A stretch of DNA of 64,000 bases from an uncultured Carboxylicivirga sp. (GCA_947491945.1 CANLLN010000023.1:1-64000), one strand, 5' to 3'. Counted from the stretch's first letter, positions 10,690 to 20,410 are shown. Numbers and translations are program-made. The notes: generated by a model not told the origin, from the sequence alone.

Positions 10690-11073
10690 TTTCAGTTGAT
10701 TTAAAATTAGGCTCCCAAAATATAAAAATCATATAGCCCATACATTTCCGAATCACTACTTTCCCTTTAATGCAGTTGAATGTGTAATTTCTTCCCATAC
10801 AGCAAATATCAAGTATAAAATAAGCTAAGCCTTTTTATAATAAAAGAGCTAATCACCAAGCTCTACAATGCTAACTATCAATACTCAACGAGCTATATAC
10901 GATGAAATTTAGAATGGAGACATTCAACTAAAGTAAAATGATTTTCAACAAAAGTATAAGCTAGGAGCCATTTTTAGAAAGCTTATGGATAATCACAAAA
11001 CACAAGACGAGTCATCTGCAATATGTTTGCAATACTAAAATCGAAAGAGAAAACAATAAATAATTAAACACAG
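10690..11073. other. Divergent intergenic region
   Basis: This 384-bp gap separates the minus-strand heparinase-fold gene from the plus-strand GAG operon and must hold both promoters. Apart from the -7-like box listed separately I see no gene, strong hairpin or repeat. It is very AT-rich. Confidence 0.6.
11022..11029 (+). promoter_or_regulatory. Candidate -7 box for the GAG operon
   Basis: TATGTTTG matches the Bacteroidota -7 consensus TAnnTTTG and sits about 45 bp before the first ATG of the operon, giving a leader of roughly 35-40 bases. No TTTG -33 box is visible at the expected distance, as often seen in activator-dependent PUL promoters. Confidence 0.45.
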
Positions 11074-12249
11074 ATGAATCGACTATTTTTACACTTATCC
11101 AGGTACATTTTAATTGCGATTGTATTAATGGCCTGTCAAAAGCCTCCAACCGACCAGTGGCTCAACCATGCAGTTAAAACAGCAGAACAGCAACTAGTGT
11201 TAGCGGCAGAACATTATACACCTGAGCATAACCCTCGCTCGGTTTATCCGAATGGAGATGTTCGCTTGTGTCATTTACAAGATTGGACTGTTGGTTTTTT
11301 CCCCGGAACACTCTGGTATGGCTACGAATTAAGTGCCAACGATCAATTAAAGGATGAAGCCATAAAATACACCGAAGCCTTAGACTCGATTAAGCACATA
11401 ACTCATACACACGACTTAGGTTTTATGCTTTACTGCTCCTACGGTAATGCCTACCGCTTAACAAAAAATGAGGCCTACAAGAATGTTTTATTACACGGTG
11501 CGCAGTCATTGATTTCGCGATATAATAAAACCGTAGGCTGCATTCGCTCATGGGATTTTGACGAATGGCAATATCCGGTCATCGTTGATAATATGATGAA
11601 TCTGGAATACCTAATGTGGACTAGCAATACTTCCAATGATAAAGTCTACTCAGACATTGCCACATCGCACGCTGATATAACCATGGCTAATCATTTCAGA
11701 GAGGATTACAGTTCGTATCATGTGGTAAGTTATGATACAATAACTGGAAAACCCTTAGAAAAACACACCCACCAGGGGTACTCGCATGAATCATCATGGG
11801 CCAGAGGACAAGCCTGGGGCGTATACGGATATACCATGATGTATCGCTTCACAAAAGACCCGGCTTACTTGCAGATGGCGACCAATATCGCTGATTTTAT
11901 CATGAACCTGGAAACCATGCCTGCCGATTTGATTCCCTACTGGGATTATAATGCGCCAAACATCCCCAATGCACCGCGCGACGCCTCAGCTGCTGCGATA
12001 ACAGCCAGTGCCTTACTTGAATTATCAAAATACACTACTGGCGGTGAGAAGTACTTTGAATATGCAGAGAATGTTCTGAAGAGCTTATCCTCGCCAGCCT
12101 ACCTGGCTGAAGCAGGAACCAATAACTTCTTTGTACTAAAACATAGTGTTGGCGCCCTACCCAATAATTCGGAGGTAGACACGCCAATTAACTACGCCGA
12201 CTATTATTACCTGGAAGCTATACTACGCTATCAATCAATGAAAAAATAA
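11074..12249 (+). CDS. GH88 unsaturated glucuronyl hydrolase, lipoprotein
   Basis: Removes the 4,5-unsaturated uronic acid from the non-reducing end of lyase-generated GAG disaccharides or oligosaccharides. Signal peptide with lipobox at Cys21 (VLMAC), so membrane-anchored. The alpha6/alpha6 barrel motifs of GH88 are all present: WTVGFFPG (71-78), HDLGF with Asp114, and VDNMMNLE with Asp172; these two Asp match the paired catalytic residues of Bacillus UGL. Length 391 aa is normal. It is the first gene of the plus-strand operon, 13 bp before the PL12 lyase whose products it would process. Confidence 0.93.
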   Translation: MNRLFLHLSRYILIAIVLMACQKPPTDQWLNHAVKTAEQQLVLAAEHYTPEHNPRSVYPNGDVRLCHLQDWTVGFFPGTLWYGYELSANDQLKDEAIKYTEALDSIKHITHTHDLGFMLYCSYGNAYRLTKNEAYKNVLLHGAQSLISRYNKTVGCIRSWDFDEWQYPVIVDNMMNLEYLMWTSNTSNDKVYSDIATSHADITMANHFREDYSSYHVVSYDTITGKPLEKHTHQGYSHESSWARGQAWGVYGYTMMYRFTKDPAYLQMATNIADFIMNLETMPADLIPYWDYNAPNIPNAPRDASAAAITASALLELSKYTTGGEKYFEYAENVLKSLSSPAYLAEAGTNNFFVLKHSVGALPNNSEVDTPINYADYYYLEAILRYQSMKK

Positions 12250-12262
12250 CGGCTACATTCAT

Positions 12263-14209
12263 ATGCTAAGATACAGAACAATACTAGGTTTATTGCTTGT
12301 TGTTGCTTTCCCATTTATGATGAAAGCACAGCAGGCAATTGCTGTTTTTGACCTGATAGACCTTGATTATCCAGGCTTAGAAAACGTTAAAACACAAGTA
12401 AGGGCTAAAAATTACGATAAAGCTCAGGAAGAACTACTCGCTTACTACCGTCAGCGAACATCTATCCAACACCCGGAGGTAAACAGAGCTGACCGTGACA
12501 AATTTTCCAATAAAAAGCTGAGTGGCGCCACCCTGGAAAAAGCCAATAAGGGTATGCAACACCAGTTTTTTGTGCACAAAGGTTATGGCTACTTCGATTA
12601 TGGCGATACGATCAATTGGCAATATTGGCCAGTAAAAGATAATGAAGTCCGCTGGCAATTGCACCGCATGTATTGGTGGATTCCAATGGGACAAGCCTAT
12701 TGGTCGACCGGTGATGAAGCCTATGCCAAAGAATGGGTATGGCAAATGCGCGACTGGATAAAAGATAATCCCAGAGGCTTATCGAAAGAAAACGATCGCT
12801 TTGCCTGGCGTCAGCTGGAAACAGCCCGACGGGTGCAGGATCAGACTAACCTGTTTAACTACTTTATTGATTCCCGTCATTTCACTAGCGATTTCTTAAT
12901 CGAGTTTTTGTATAACTACCATGTGCATGCCGAACGTGTGCGAGAAAAATACTCCGAACGTGGCAACCACCTTTTGTTTGAAGCACAACGCATGATATAT
13001 GGCGGTGGCTTTTTTCCCGAATTTAAAAATGCTTCGGTTTGGCGTAAAGAAGGGATTGCTATCCTTAACAAAGAAATAAACAAACAAGTATACCCCGATG
13101 GCTTACAATATGAGCTATCATTGAATTATCATGTTGCGGCCATCAATATCTTTTTAAAAGCCTATTACATGGCACAGTTATGTAACATGGCTAATGAATT
13201 TCCACCAAGCTATGCCTTGGCGATTGAAAAGATGATAATGGCCACTGTTAACACCTCTTTCCCTGACCATACATATCCGATGTTCAGCGATGCTAAAAAA
13301 GAATCGAAGCGTAACATGCTAAAGAATTACAAAATCTGGGCACAGGTATTCCCGGACAACGAGATCATCCGTTATTATGCCACAGAAGGTAAAGAAGGGA
13401 TAGCACCACAACACCTATCAAAAGCGCTTAAGAATGGTGGATTTTATACCTTCCGCAATGGCTGGCATGATGGATCAACCGTAATGGTATTAAAAGCTTC
13501 GCCGCCCGCATTCTGGCACAGCCAACCAGATAACGGCACGTTTGAACTATGGGTAAATGGCCGCAATTTTATGCCAGACGCAGGCTGTTATGTTTACGGT
13601 GGTGATGCTGAAATTATGAAGTTACGTAACTGGTACCGTCAAAGCAAAGTACATCAAACATTAACGCTCGACAACAAAGACATTACGGTTAATGCCAACC
13701 TTATCGAGTGGTCGACCTCTTCAGACCTTGATAAATTGGTCTATCAAAACCCCAGCTACGAGGATTTAACCCATCAGCGTAACGTCTTCTTTGTCGATCA
13801 ATCCTTTTTTGTCATCGTTGATAAAGCGATAGGCAAAGGGACCGGTCAAATTGATCTACATTATCAGCTGGTAGAAGGGGAAGCTGACATTAAGCTAAAA
13901 CACAATAGTGCCTGTACGACCTTCAAAGATGGCAACAACGTATTTATTCAATGTTTTGCCAATAGTCCCATGCAAATGATTGAAGAGGAAGGAAAAGTAT
14001 CCTATGCCTACCGCAAGGAAATACCACGTCCGGCCTTCGCATTCAGGCAACAAAAAAAAAATGGCAACAACACGCAATACATCACAATCATTTACCCTTT
14101 CAGTGGCCACAAACCACCAAAGGTAAAGGCTGCCTTTACTACTACTTCGGAAGGAAAGCAGCAAGTTGAGATAGTGGTAAATAAAGAAAAACACCGGTTA
14201 GAAATATAA
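12263..14209 (+). CDS. hepC: PL12 heparan-sulfate lyase (heparinase III type)
   Basis: Cleaves low-sulfated regions of heparan sulfate by beta-elimination. The protein is closely similar along its whole length to Pedobacter heparinus heparinase III, including HKGYGYFDYG, NWQYWPVKDNEVRWQLHR, KASPP, HSQPDNGTFELW and MKLRNWYRQ. The catalytic set is intact at almost the same positions: Asn235 and His236 (GNHLLFEAQR), Tyr289 (SLNYHVAAI) and His419. Signal peptide about 1-22, then helical toroid (about 30-385) and beta-sandwich domain (about 388-648). The symbol follows the Pedobacter gene. It is sandwiched between two GH88 genes and followed by S1 sulfatases, the same gene company as the PL12/GH88/GlcNAc-6-sulfatase set in the Bacteroides thetaiotaomicron heparan-sulfate PUL. 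Confidence 0.95.
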   Translation: MLRYRTILGLLLVVAFPFMMKAQQAIAVFDLIDLDYPGLENVKTQVRAKNYDKAQEELLAYYRQRTSIQHPEVNRADRDKFSNKKLSGATLEKANKGMQHQFFVHKGYGYFDYGDTINWQYWPVKDNEVRWQLHRMYWWIPMGQAYWSTGDEAYAKEWVWQMRDWIKDNPRGLSKENDRFAWRQLETARRVQDQTNLFNYFIDSRHFTSDFLIEFLYNYHVHAERVREKYSERGNHLLFEAQRMIYGGGFFPEFKNASVWRKEGIAILNKEINKQVYPDGLQYELSLNYHVAAINIFLKAYYMAQLCNMANEFPPSYALAIEKMIMATVNTSFPDHTYPMFSDAKKESKRNMLKNYKIWAQVFPDNEIIRYYATEGKEGIAPQHLSKALKNGGFYTFRNGWHDGSTVMVLKASPPAFWHSQPDNGTFELWVNGRNFMPDAGCYVYGGDAEIMKLRNWYRQSKVHQTLTLDNKDITVNANLIEWSTSSDLDKLVYQNPSYEDLTHQRNVFFVDQSFFVIVDKAIGKGTGQIDLHYQLVEGEADIKLKHNSACTTFKDGNNVFIQCFANSPMQMIEEEGKVSYAYRKEIPRPAFAFRQQKKNGNNTQYITIIYPFSGHKPPKVKAAFTTTSEGKQQVEIVVNKEKHRLEI

Positions 14210-14215
14210 GATACA

Positions 14216-15448
14216 ATGAATAAAAGCTTGAAACATTATTTACTGGTATTGCTTATCGTAATTCTCTGCACACCGCAATCGTCTAATGCACAAGGCCTCT
14301 GTAAGGAGGAGGCCCCTGGATGGGTGCACAAGGCCTTTGATGTAATCGAAAAACAGGCCGATGGCATGCTAAAAGAGGTGAAAAGAACACAGTTAACACC
14401 GCGCTCAATAGAACGGGGTTTACGTCCATCAAAAGACTGGACAAGTGGATTTTACCCTGGTATCCTTTGGTATTTATACGAATACACCGGTAAAGCTCAT
14501 TGGCAAAAAGAAGCTGCCACGGTTACAGCCTATCTGGAAAAAGAGCAATACAGTAATCATGATCACGACATCGGGTTTCGTATTTATTGCAGCTATGGCA
14601 ATGGTTACCTGTTAACCGGCGAAGAGCAATATAAGGCAGCAGTGGTGAATGCCGCAAAGGCACTCTGCACACGTTTCAGCGAAAAAACACAAAGCATTAT
14701 GTCGTGGAACCCCAACAAAGAACGCGACTGGAAATATCCGGTTATCATCGATAACATGATGAATCTGGAACTGCTGTTTGAAGCCACTCGTTTTTCTGGC
14801 GACCAGTCATTTACTGACATCGCCACTAAGCATGCATTGCAGACTATGAAATTTCATTATCGTGCTGATTATTCATGTCCACATGTGGTGGATTACGATG
14901 CCGAAACAGGCGCTTTTCGGCGCATGGACTATAACAATGGTTTCAGCGATCCGAAAACGGCAGCCTGGAGTCGGGGCCAATCCTGGGGCTTATATGGTTT
15001 TACATTAATGTTCCGCGAAACAGGAGAAGCACAATATCTCAGCTTTGCAGAAAACATTGCTGAGTTTTTATTGAGTCATCCGAACATGCCGGAAGACATG
15101 GTGCCCTACTGGGATTACCATGCACCTAAAATACCAACCATGCGCGATGCATCAGCAGCGGCCATTATGGCATCTGCCTTGTTGGAATTAAGCACTTACA
15201 CTGATAATGGCAAGCGTTACTATAAAGCAGCCGAGAAAATTCTGACCAGCTTATCGTCTGAGCAATACCTGGCACAACCAGGCACCAATGGTCATTTCGT
15301 TATCAAGCATGCCACTGGCAATTACTTGAATGGCAGCGAGGTAGATGGTACATTAATTTATGCCGATTACTATTATGCCGAGGCCCTGCTTCGTTATATC
15401 AAGCTGAATAATAACCAATCGCTTTTCTCGTATGATCCACGTCAGTAA
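14216..15448 (+). CDS. GH88 unsaturated glucuronyl hydrolase, second copy
   Basis: Second GH88 of the operon, 6 bp after the PL12 gene. Signal peptide about 1-26 without a lipobox (SSNAQG cleavage), so probably soluble periplasmic, unlike the lipoprotein GH88 upstream. GH88 motifs: WTSGFYPG (75-82), HDHDIGF with Asp118 and IIDNMMNLE with Asp179 as candidate catalytic pair; a W-S-R-G-Q-S-W-G motif follows near residue 255. Length 410 aa. Its last 17 bases overlap the start of the next sulfatase gene, suggesting translational coupling. Having two GH88 genes in one operon suggests different linkage or sulfation preferences, which sequence alone cannot show. Confidence 0.93.
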   Translation: MNKSLKHYLLVLLIVILCTPQSSNAQGLCKEEAPGWVHKAFDVIEKQADGMLKEVKRTQLTPRSIERGLRPSKDWTSGFYPGILWYLYEYTGKAHWQKEAATVTAYLEKEQYSNHDHDIGFRIYCSYGNGYLLTGEEQYKAAVVNAAKALCTRFSEKTQSIMSWNPNKERDWKYPVIIDNMMNLELLFEATRFSGDQSFTDIATKHALQTMKFHYRADYSCPHVVDYDAETGAFRRMDYNNGFSDPKTAAWSRGQSWGLYGFTLMFRETGEAQYLSFAENIAEFLLSHPNMPEDMVPYWDYHAPKIPTMRDASAAAIMASALLELSTYTDNGKRYYKAAEKILTSLSSEQYLAQPGTNGHFVIKHATGNYLNGSEVDGTLIYADYYYAEALLRYIKLNNNQSLFSYDPRQ

Positions 15449-16838
15449 ACACTTCATATCTGCGTTCTGCCTGGTTATAAGCCTGCTAAATGGTATAGAT
15501 CTAGCTATGGCAAAAGCACCGGTAAACAAGAATAAACCCAACATCATTATTTTATTTGCCGATGATTTAGGGTATGGCGATTTAGCTTGTTACGGCTCAA
15601 AGGGGATTAAAACACCGCACCTCGATCAGATGGCAGAGGATGGCATGCGCTTCACTGATTTTTATGTGTCTGCCGCATCCTGCACGCCATCGCGCGCTTC
15701 ACTGATGACGGGTGTTTATGCTGCCAGGATTGGGCTGGAAAAAGTAGTGGATGATTTATCGACGACCGGTTTAAGCGCAGCTGAATTAACCATTGCCGAC
15801 TACCTGAAACAAGATGGGTACAAAACCGCCATATTTGGAAAATGGCACCTGGGACACCACCCAGAGTTTATGCCCCGTCAGCATGGCTTCGATGAGTTCT
15901 TTGGTATTCCCTATTCGATGGATATGTGGCCATTTCACCCAAAACCATCACATCACTACCCGGCCATTCCGCTTTACCACAACGAAGAGGTGATAGAGTA
16001 TAATCCGAATGTTAATACACTCACACAGCGCTTAACACACAAAACCATCGACTTTATTAAATCACATAAAGACCAGCCCTTTTTTGTGTATGTGCCATAC
16101 CCTCTGCCCCATGTACCATTGGGTGCTTCTGAGCAATTCAGAGGTAAATCAAAAGCCGGTTTATACGGCGATGCAGTCATGGAGATCGACTGGTCAGCAG
16201 GGCAGATAGTAAAAGTGCTTAAAGATTTAAAAATCGAAGAGAACACATTGCTGCTCTTCTCGTCCGATAACGGGCCTTGGCTATCCTACGGTAATCATGG
16301 GGGCAGTGCTGGTCAGCTCAGAGAAGGTAAAGGCACCACTTTCGATGGGGGCCATCGGGTACCCTTTATTGCACAAATGCCAGGCACCATCCCTGCTGGC
16401 TCTACCTGTAGGGAGCTGGCATCAACGCTCGATCTGTTACCAACAATTTTGGAAATAACCAATCAAACACTGCATCAACCGGTTGATGGCAAGAGCATTT
16501 ATCCACTACTCACCACCCCATTAGCCAACACGCCTTACGAAGCCTTCTTTTTTATGAATGGTCGCCGTGTAGAAGCTATCAGGGCCGGTAAGTGGAAATT
16601 ACATGTACCGCATCGCTACCGTATTGTGGAAACACCTGGACACGATGGACAACCAGGTAACCAAAATAACCACGGCGGTTCCATCGGCCTGGCACTTTAC
16701 AATATTGAAAAAGATAAGGCGGAAAAAAACAATGTGGCCCAGCAACATCCAGATGTAGTTAAGCGATTGACACAGCTTATACTGGATTTCGAATACGACA
16801 TACTAAAAAACAGCAGGGCAGCTGGTTCTGTAAAATAA
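15432..16838 (+). CDS. S1 sulfatase, arylsulfatase A/GALNS type
   Basis: Formylglycine-dependent sulfatase, likely periplasmic, removing a sulfate ester from a GAG sugar. Signal peptide 1-27 (cleavage after LAMA). The sulfatase signature C-T-P-S-R with Cys84 is the residue converted to formylglycine. The N-terminal metal ligands are in FADDLGYGD (42-50); GKWHLGHH and SSDNGPW supply further catalytic and metal residues. Length 468 aa. The overall pattern resembles arylsulfatase A and N-acetylgalactosamine-6-sulfatase, so a GalNAc or galactose sulfate is possible but unproven. Its start codon lies 17 bases inside the preceding GH88 gene. Confidence 0.9.
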   Translation: MIHVSKHFISAFCLVISLLNGIDLAMAKAPVNKNKPNIIILFADDLGYGDLACYGSKGIKTPHLDQMAEDGMRFTDFYVSAASCTPSRASLMTGVYAARIGLEKVVDDLSTTGLSAAELTIADYLKQDGYKTAIFGKWHLGHHPEFMPRQHGFDEFFGIPYSMDMWPFHPKPSHHYPAIPLYHNEEVIEYNPNVNTLTQRLTHKTIDFIKSHKDQPFFVYVPYPLPHVPLGASEQFRGKSKAGLYGDAVMEIDWSAGQIVKVLKDLKIEENTLLLFSSDNGPWLSYGNHGGSAGQLREGKGTTFDGGHRVPFIAQMPGTIPAGSTCRELASTLDLLPTILEITNQTLHQPVDGKSIYPLLTTPLANTPYEAFFFMNGRRVEAIRAGKWKLHVPHRYRIVETPGHDGQPGNQNNHGGSIGLALYNIEKDKAEKNNVAQQHPDVVKRLTQLILDFEYDILKNSRAAGSVK

Positions 16839-16842
16839 GGAT

Positions 16843-18435
16843 ATGGTCAATATTAAATTTTCACATACTAGATTGATACAGGTGGTTTGTATTGTTTGCC
16901 TGGCAGCCATTCACTTTGGCTGCCGGCAAAGTAATACGACAATTCAGCAGCCCAACATCATTTTTATCATGTCTGATGATCATGCTACCAATGCCATCTC
17001 AGCCTATGGTTCGCATTTAGCAGAGGTAGCGCCAACTCCCAATATCGATAGACTGGCCAAGGAAGGGGTTTTGTTGACGAACTGTTATGCCAATAATTCT
17101 ATTTGCACGCCCAGCCGGGCAAGCATATTAACCGGACAATACAGTCATACTAATGGAGTACGTACCCTTAGTGATCAACTGGACACAGCGACAGTGCACA
17201 TTGCGCATCATTTACGCCGCGGGGGCTACAGAACTGCCCTCATCGGTAAGTGGCACCTTCACTCCGAACCACAAGGTTTTGACTATTGGAACGTATTGCC
17301 CGACCAGGGGTTATATTTCAATCCTGAATTTATAGAAAAAGGCCTTGACGAAAATACGGACTTCCATCACCGACAAGTGCAAACTCACGAAGGGTATGTC
17401 AGCGATGTGATTACAGACCTTTCGCTTAATTGGCTAAAGGAGCAACCCAAAGACAAGCCGTTTATGCTAATGATGCATCATAAAGCTCCTCATGCCTTAT
17501 GGGAATATCACCCTAAATATAAAGACTTGTTTGATGGCATTGAGATACCTGAGCCAACTTCGCTCTTTGAAGATATGAGTCACCGCTCTATAGCTACACG
17601 CGAAGTAGGCAATACTTTAATGCGATTAGCCAAGCGAATGAGCGGACAAATAAAAGTTTCGTCTGTGCACGATTATAGTGAATGGCCAACCGGTAAGCTT
17701 CATATTGAAGGCCTAAGTGAGAAGGAAGTGGTTAAGGCCACTTATCAAAAGTACCTGAAAGACTACCTCCGCACCGTAGCATCGGTGGATGAAAGCGTTG
17801 GGCGTATTATTGATTATCTGGATGAGAACGGTTTGACTGACAATACCATTGTCATCTACACATCCGACCAGGGTATGTTCCTTGGCGAACATCAATACCT
17901 TGATAAACGCTGGATTTTTGAGGAAGCAATCAAGATGCCGTTTCTGATGCGCTATCCTGGTTCTTTAAAACCAAAAACAGAAATAAAGGAGCTGATATCG
18001 AACGTTGACTTTGCACCTACCTTACTTGATTTCGCAGGCATTGAAGTACCGGAAGAAATGCAAGGCCGAAGTTTTAAACCTTTACTTGAAGGTCAGGCCA
18101 TTCACAACTGGCCAACGGCAGTTTATTACCGTTACTGGATGCACCGTTCAACTACACCTGCTCACTATGGTATCCGCACTAATGATTATAAACTGATTTT
18201 CTACTATGCACTCAACCTGGATGCCAATAATTACGGGCATCCGGATTCGACGCCCGGATGGGAACTATATGATTTAAGAAACGATCCTCTGGAAATGAAT
18301 AATGTGTATCACCAACCAGAATATCAGGACGTAATTACTGAGTTAAAAAAGCAGCTAAGCCAGATGAAAGCAAAAATTGGCGATACCGACAATCAGTATA
18401 CTGAGTTAAAACAACGATTGAATACAACTAAATAA
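16843..18435 (+). CDS. S1 sulfatase lipoprotein, GlcNAc-6-sulfatase-like (S1_11-like)
   Basis: Formylglycine-dependent sulfatase. Lipobox Cys27 (HFGC) anchors it to a membrane. Active-site Cys88 lies in SICTPSRASILTG; metal ligands in FIMSDDHATN. The stretch GKWHLHSEPQGFDYW, the D-Q-G-x-Y-x-x-P-x-F pattern and LMMHHKAPH resemble the B. thetaiotaomicron heparan-sulfate GlcNAc-6-O-sulfatase group (S1_11). Its place four bases after another sulfatase and close to PL12 supports heparan-sulfate desulfation. Length 530 aa is normal. A second member of this type lies at the end of the operon. Confidence 0.88.
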   Translation: MVNIKFSHTRLIQVVCIVCLAAIHFGCRQSNTTIQQPNIIFIMSDDHATNAISAYGSHLAEVAPTPNIDRLAKEGVLLTNCYANNSICTPSRASILTGQYSHTNGVRTLSDQLDTATVHIAHHLRRGGYRTALIGKWHLHSEPQGFDYWNVLPDQGLYFNPEFIEKGLDENTDFHHRQVQTHEGYVSDVITDLSLNWLKEQPKDKPFMLMMHHKAPHALWEYHPKYKDLFDGIEIPEPTSLFEDMSHRSIATREVGNTLMRLAKRMSGQIKVSSVHDYSEWPTGKLHIEGLSEKEVVKATYQKYLKDYLRTVASVDESVGRIIDYLDENGLTDNTIVIYTSDQGMFLGEHQYLDKRWIFEEAIKMPFLMRYPGSLKPKTEIKELISNVDFAPTLLDFAGIEVPEEMQGRSFKPLLEGQAIHNWPTAVYYRYWMHRSTTPAHYGIRTNDYKLIFYYALNLDANNYGHPDSTPGWELYDLRNDPLEMNNVYHQPEYQDVITELKKQLSQMKAKIGDTDNQYTELKQRLNTTK

Positions 18436-18443
18436 TTAACACA

Positions 18444-18998
18444 ATGAAAAACTTTAGAAAACTAGCAATTGCAATCGGCTGTCTGGTGATGACGATAAAT
18501 GCCATGGCACAAGATGCTAAAACCTTACCGTATAAAGCTGCCTGGGCAACCGATCTTGAAGACTGGCAGGTAATTGACAATAAATACCAATCAAAAACCT
18601 GGCAATGGAAGAGTGCGGAAACATTGACGATTACTGATAGTAAACGTGCTAACGACGACTGGTTAATCTCACCAGCCATCAACTGTTCTGGTAAAGGTGC
18701 TAAAAAGGTATGGCTAAACGCCGCTTGGAACAAAGCACAATCATCCAACATAAGCCTTTACTATTCAACCAATTTTGAAGGCAATGTAGAGGCGGCAGAA
18801 TGGATCTTAATAGAAGAAAATATCATTCCGGATTCACACCCTTTTGGATTTAAATGGGCGGCGTATTACACATATAGTAAAAAGCTAAAATTTAGTGCCC
18901 CGAAGGTACATTTTGCCATCCGCTATCAACCTCATAACGAGGCGGGAGAAAGGCAAAACGAAATCCGCATTCGTCGCTTTAAAGTACTTGGGAAATAA
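18444..18998 (+). CDS. Small exported jelly-roll-like protein, function unknown
   Basis: 184 aa with a signal peptide (1-22, MAQD) and one domain of about 150 residues. It is rich in W and Y and has the motifs W-x-x-D-L-E-D-W, DDWLISP, SSNISLYYST and IRIRRFKV. This pattern resembles cleaved-adhesin / choice-of-anchor-J jelly-roll domains. It is clearly homologous to the second domain of the next gene (for example SSNISLYYST and ENIIPD are shared), so the two arose by duplication. It lacks a T9SS tag and a lipobox, so it probably stays in the periplasm or leaves by another route. A carbohydrate-binding role is suggested only by its position in the GAG operon. Confidence 0.75.
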   Translation: MKNFRKLAIAIGCLVMTINAMAQDAKTLPYKAAWATDLEDWQVIDNKYQSKTWQWKSAETLTITDSKRANDDWLISPAINCSGKGAKKVWLNAAWNKAQSSNISLYYSTNFEGNVEAAEWILIEENIIPDSHPFGFKWAAYYTYSKKLKFSAPKVHFAIRYQPHNEAGERQNEIRIRRFKVLGK

Positions 18999-19026
18999 AC
19001 TTAAATCTTAAATTAAATCTATTATT

Positions 19027-20367
19027 ATGAAAACAATTACCAAAGTTAAACAACTTTTAGTGCTTGCAGTAATCGTCGCAAGCACAATGGGTGTAAGCCA
19101 TGCCCAAACAACCATGTACAGTACCAACTGGAATGATGGCTATGAAAACTGGATGGTAAGCAGTGCTACCTCAGGAACAGTTCAGTGGGATAACAGAGGG
19201 GGCGGTGATGGCATTCAGGCCACCAACACACAAGATACACAAAGTGAAGAATGGATCGTATCACCTGAATTTGATTTTTCAAATGGTTCAACTTTTACCT
19301 TAAGTTTTGTTGCAGCTCAGGCCGATAATGGGTCACCAGCGGGTAAATTAGATGTGTACTATACCGAAAACTGGGGGAGCGATGGAACCGGCGCTACCTG
19401 GACTTCTTTAGAATTAGATATAACTAATGGCTATTCAGTAGGCTGGAATGGTGGAGCGGGTTATGTGTCTTCATCATATGTAATGCCAAGTACTTCAGCA
19501 ACCGTACGTATTGCATTTAAGTACACTTCAGAGGGATGGACCGACCCGAACAATACTCCCGAGGACAACACAGATGATGAGAATCGCAATCGCATTCGTG
19601 TCAAAGACCTAACGCTTACAACATCTGGTTCCGTTACCGAATGGCCTTTACCATATGCAGCAGCATGGGCAAATGATTTGGAAGATTGGACTGTCGTTAG
19701 TAATGTTCATGCAACAAAAGAATGGGCTTATAAGGCGGCAGCAACAGTGTTTATGACTGATGGAAAAAGAGACCAGGATGATTGGCTTATTTCACCAAAA
19801 GTAATATGCTCGAGTTCAAAACAAAAACAAATTTCATTCTTAGCTGGCTGGAAAAACTTCCAATCTTCAAATATTTCACTTTATTATTCGACTGATTATG
19901 ATGGCGACCAGGCTGCTGCCACCTGGATTAAGATAAGTGAGAATATTATTCCAGATACACATGGTTTTGGTTTTGCTACTTCTTTATTATACAGCTATAG
20001 CCATACAATGGACTTACAAGCCGATGCCGTAACTTTTGCCATTCAATATGCACCGTATAAAGCATATGGTGATAGCCAAAATGAAATCCGCATCAAAAAT
20101 TTTAAAGTGGAAGAAGCCACACCTACTAACCTAAATGACAAGGAGCTTTTAGCTGTTGAAGTTTATCCAAACCCAACTCGCGACATGCTCAATATTAGTA
20201 TTGATGGTAAGGCGCATGCAGAGATTTACAATTTAGCTGGCCAGCTGGTTAAAAAGGCACCTATCAACAACAAGCAAGTTAATGTGTCGGAGCTAACTGT
20301 TGGACAGTACATTATCATGGTAAAACAAGACGAAAAAGTTTCTGTTACCAAATTCATAAAAAAGTAA
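19027..20367 (+). CDS. Two-domain jelly-roll-like protein with T9SS sorting domain
   Basis: 446 aa. Signal peptide 1-26; first choice-of-anchor-J-like domain (about 30-195, EEWIVSPEFDF); second domain (about 205-362), homologous to the whole preceding protein; then a T9SS type A sorting domain (about 372-446: VEVYPNPTRD, then YIIMVKQDEK and TKFIKK). The T9SS tag predicts surface attachment or secretion. No catalytic motif is visible. It is most plausibly a surface glycan-binding protein for the GAG system, but this is inferred from location and fold resemblance only. An intrinsic terminator follows 17 bp after its stop. Confidence 0.78.
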   Translation: MKTITKVKQLLVLAVIVASTMGVSHAQTTMYSTNWNDGYENWMVSSATSGTVQWDNRGGGDGIQATNTQDTQSEEWIVSPEFDFSNGSTFTLSFVAAQADNGSPAGKLDVYYTENWGSDGTGATWTSLELDITNGYSVGWNGGAGYVSSSYVMPSTSATVRIAFKYTSEGWTDPNNTPEDNTDDENRNRIRVKDLTLTTSGSVTEWPLPYAAAWANDLEDWTVVSNVHATKEWAYKAAATVFMTDGKRDQDDWLISPKVICSSSKQKQISFLAGWKNFQSSNISLYYSTDYDGDQAAATWIKISENIIPDTHGFGFATSLLYSYSHTMDLQADAVTFAIQYAPYKAYGDSQNEIRIKNFKVEEATPTNLNDKELLAVEVYPNPTRDMLNISIDGKAHAEIYNLAGQLVKKAPINNKQVNVSELTVGQYIIMVKQDEKVSVTKFIKK

Positions 20368-20384
20368 ATAATCAACAATGAGAA

Positions 20385-20410
20385 AAAGGCTTCCCCAAAG
20401 GGAGGCCTTT
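20385..20410 (+). terminator. Intrinsic terminator inside the operon
   Basis: Eleven-base-pair stem with one G-U pair (20385-20395 with 20400-20410, four-base loop), followed by a short T-rich tail. It lies only 14 bp before the next start codon, so it may lower or gate expression of the downstream PL8 genes relative to the upstream genes. Confidence 0.65.
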
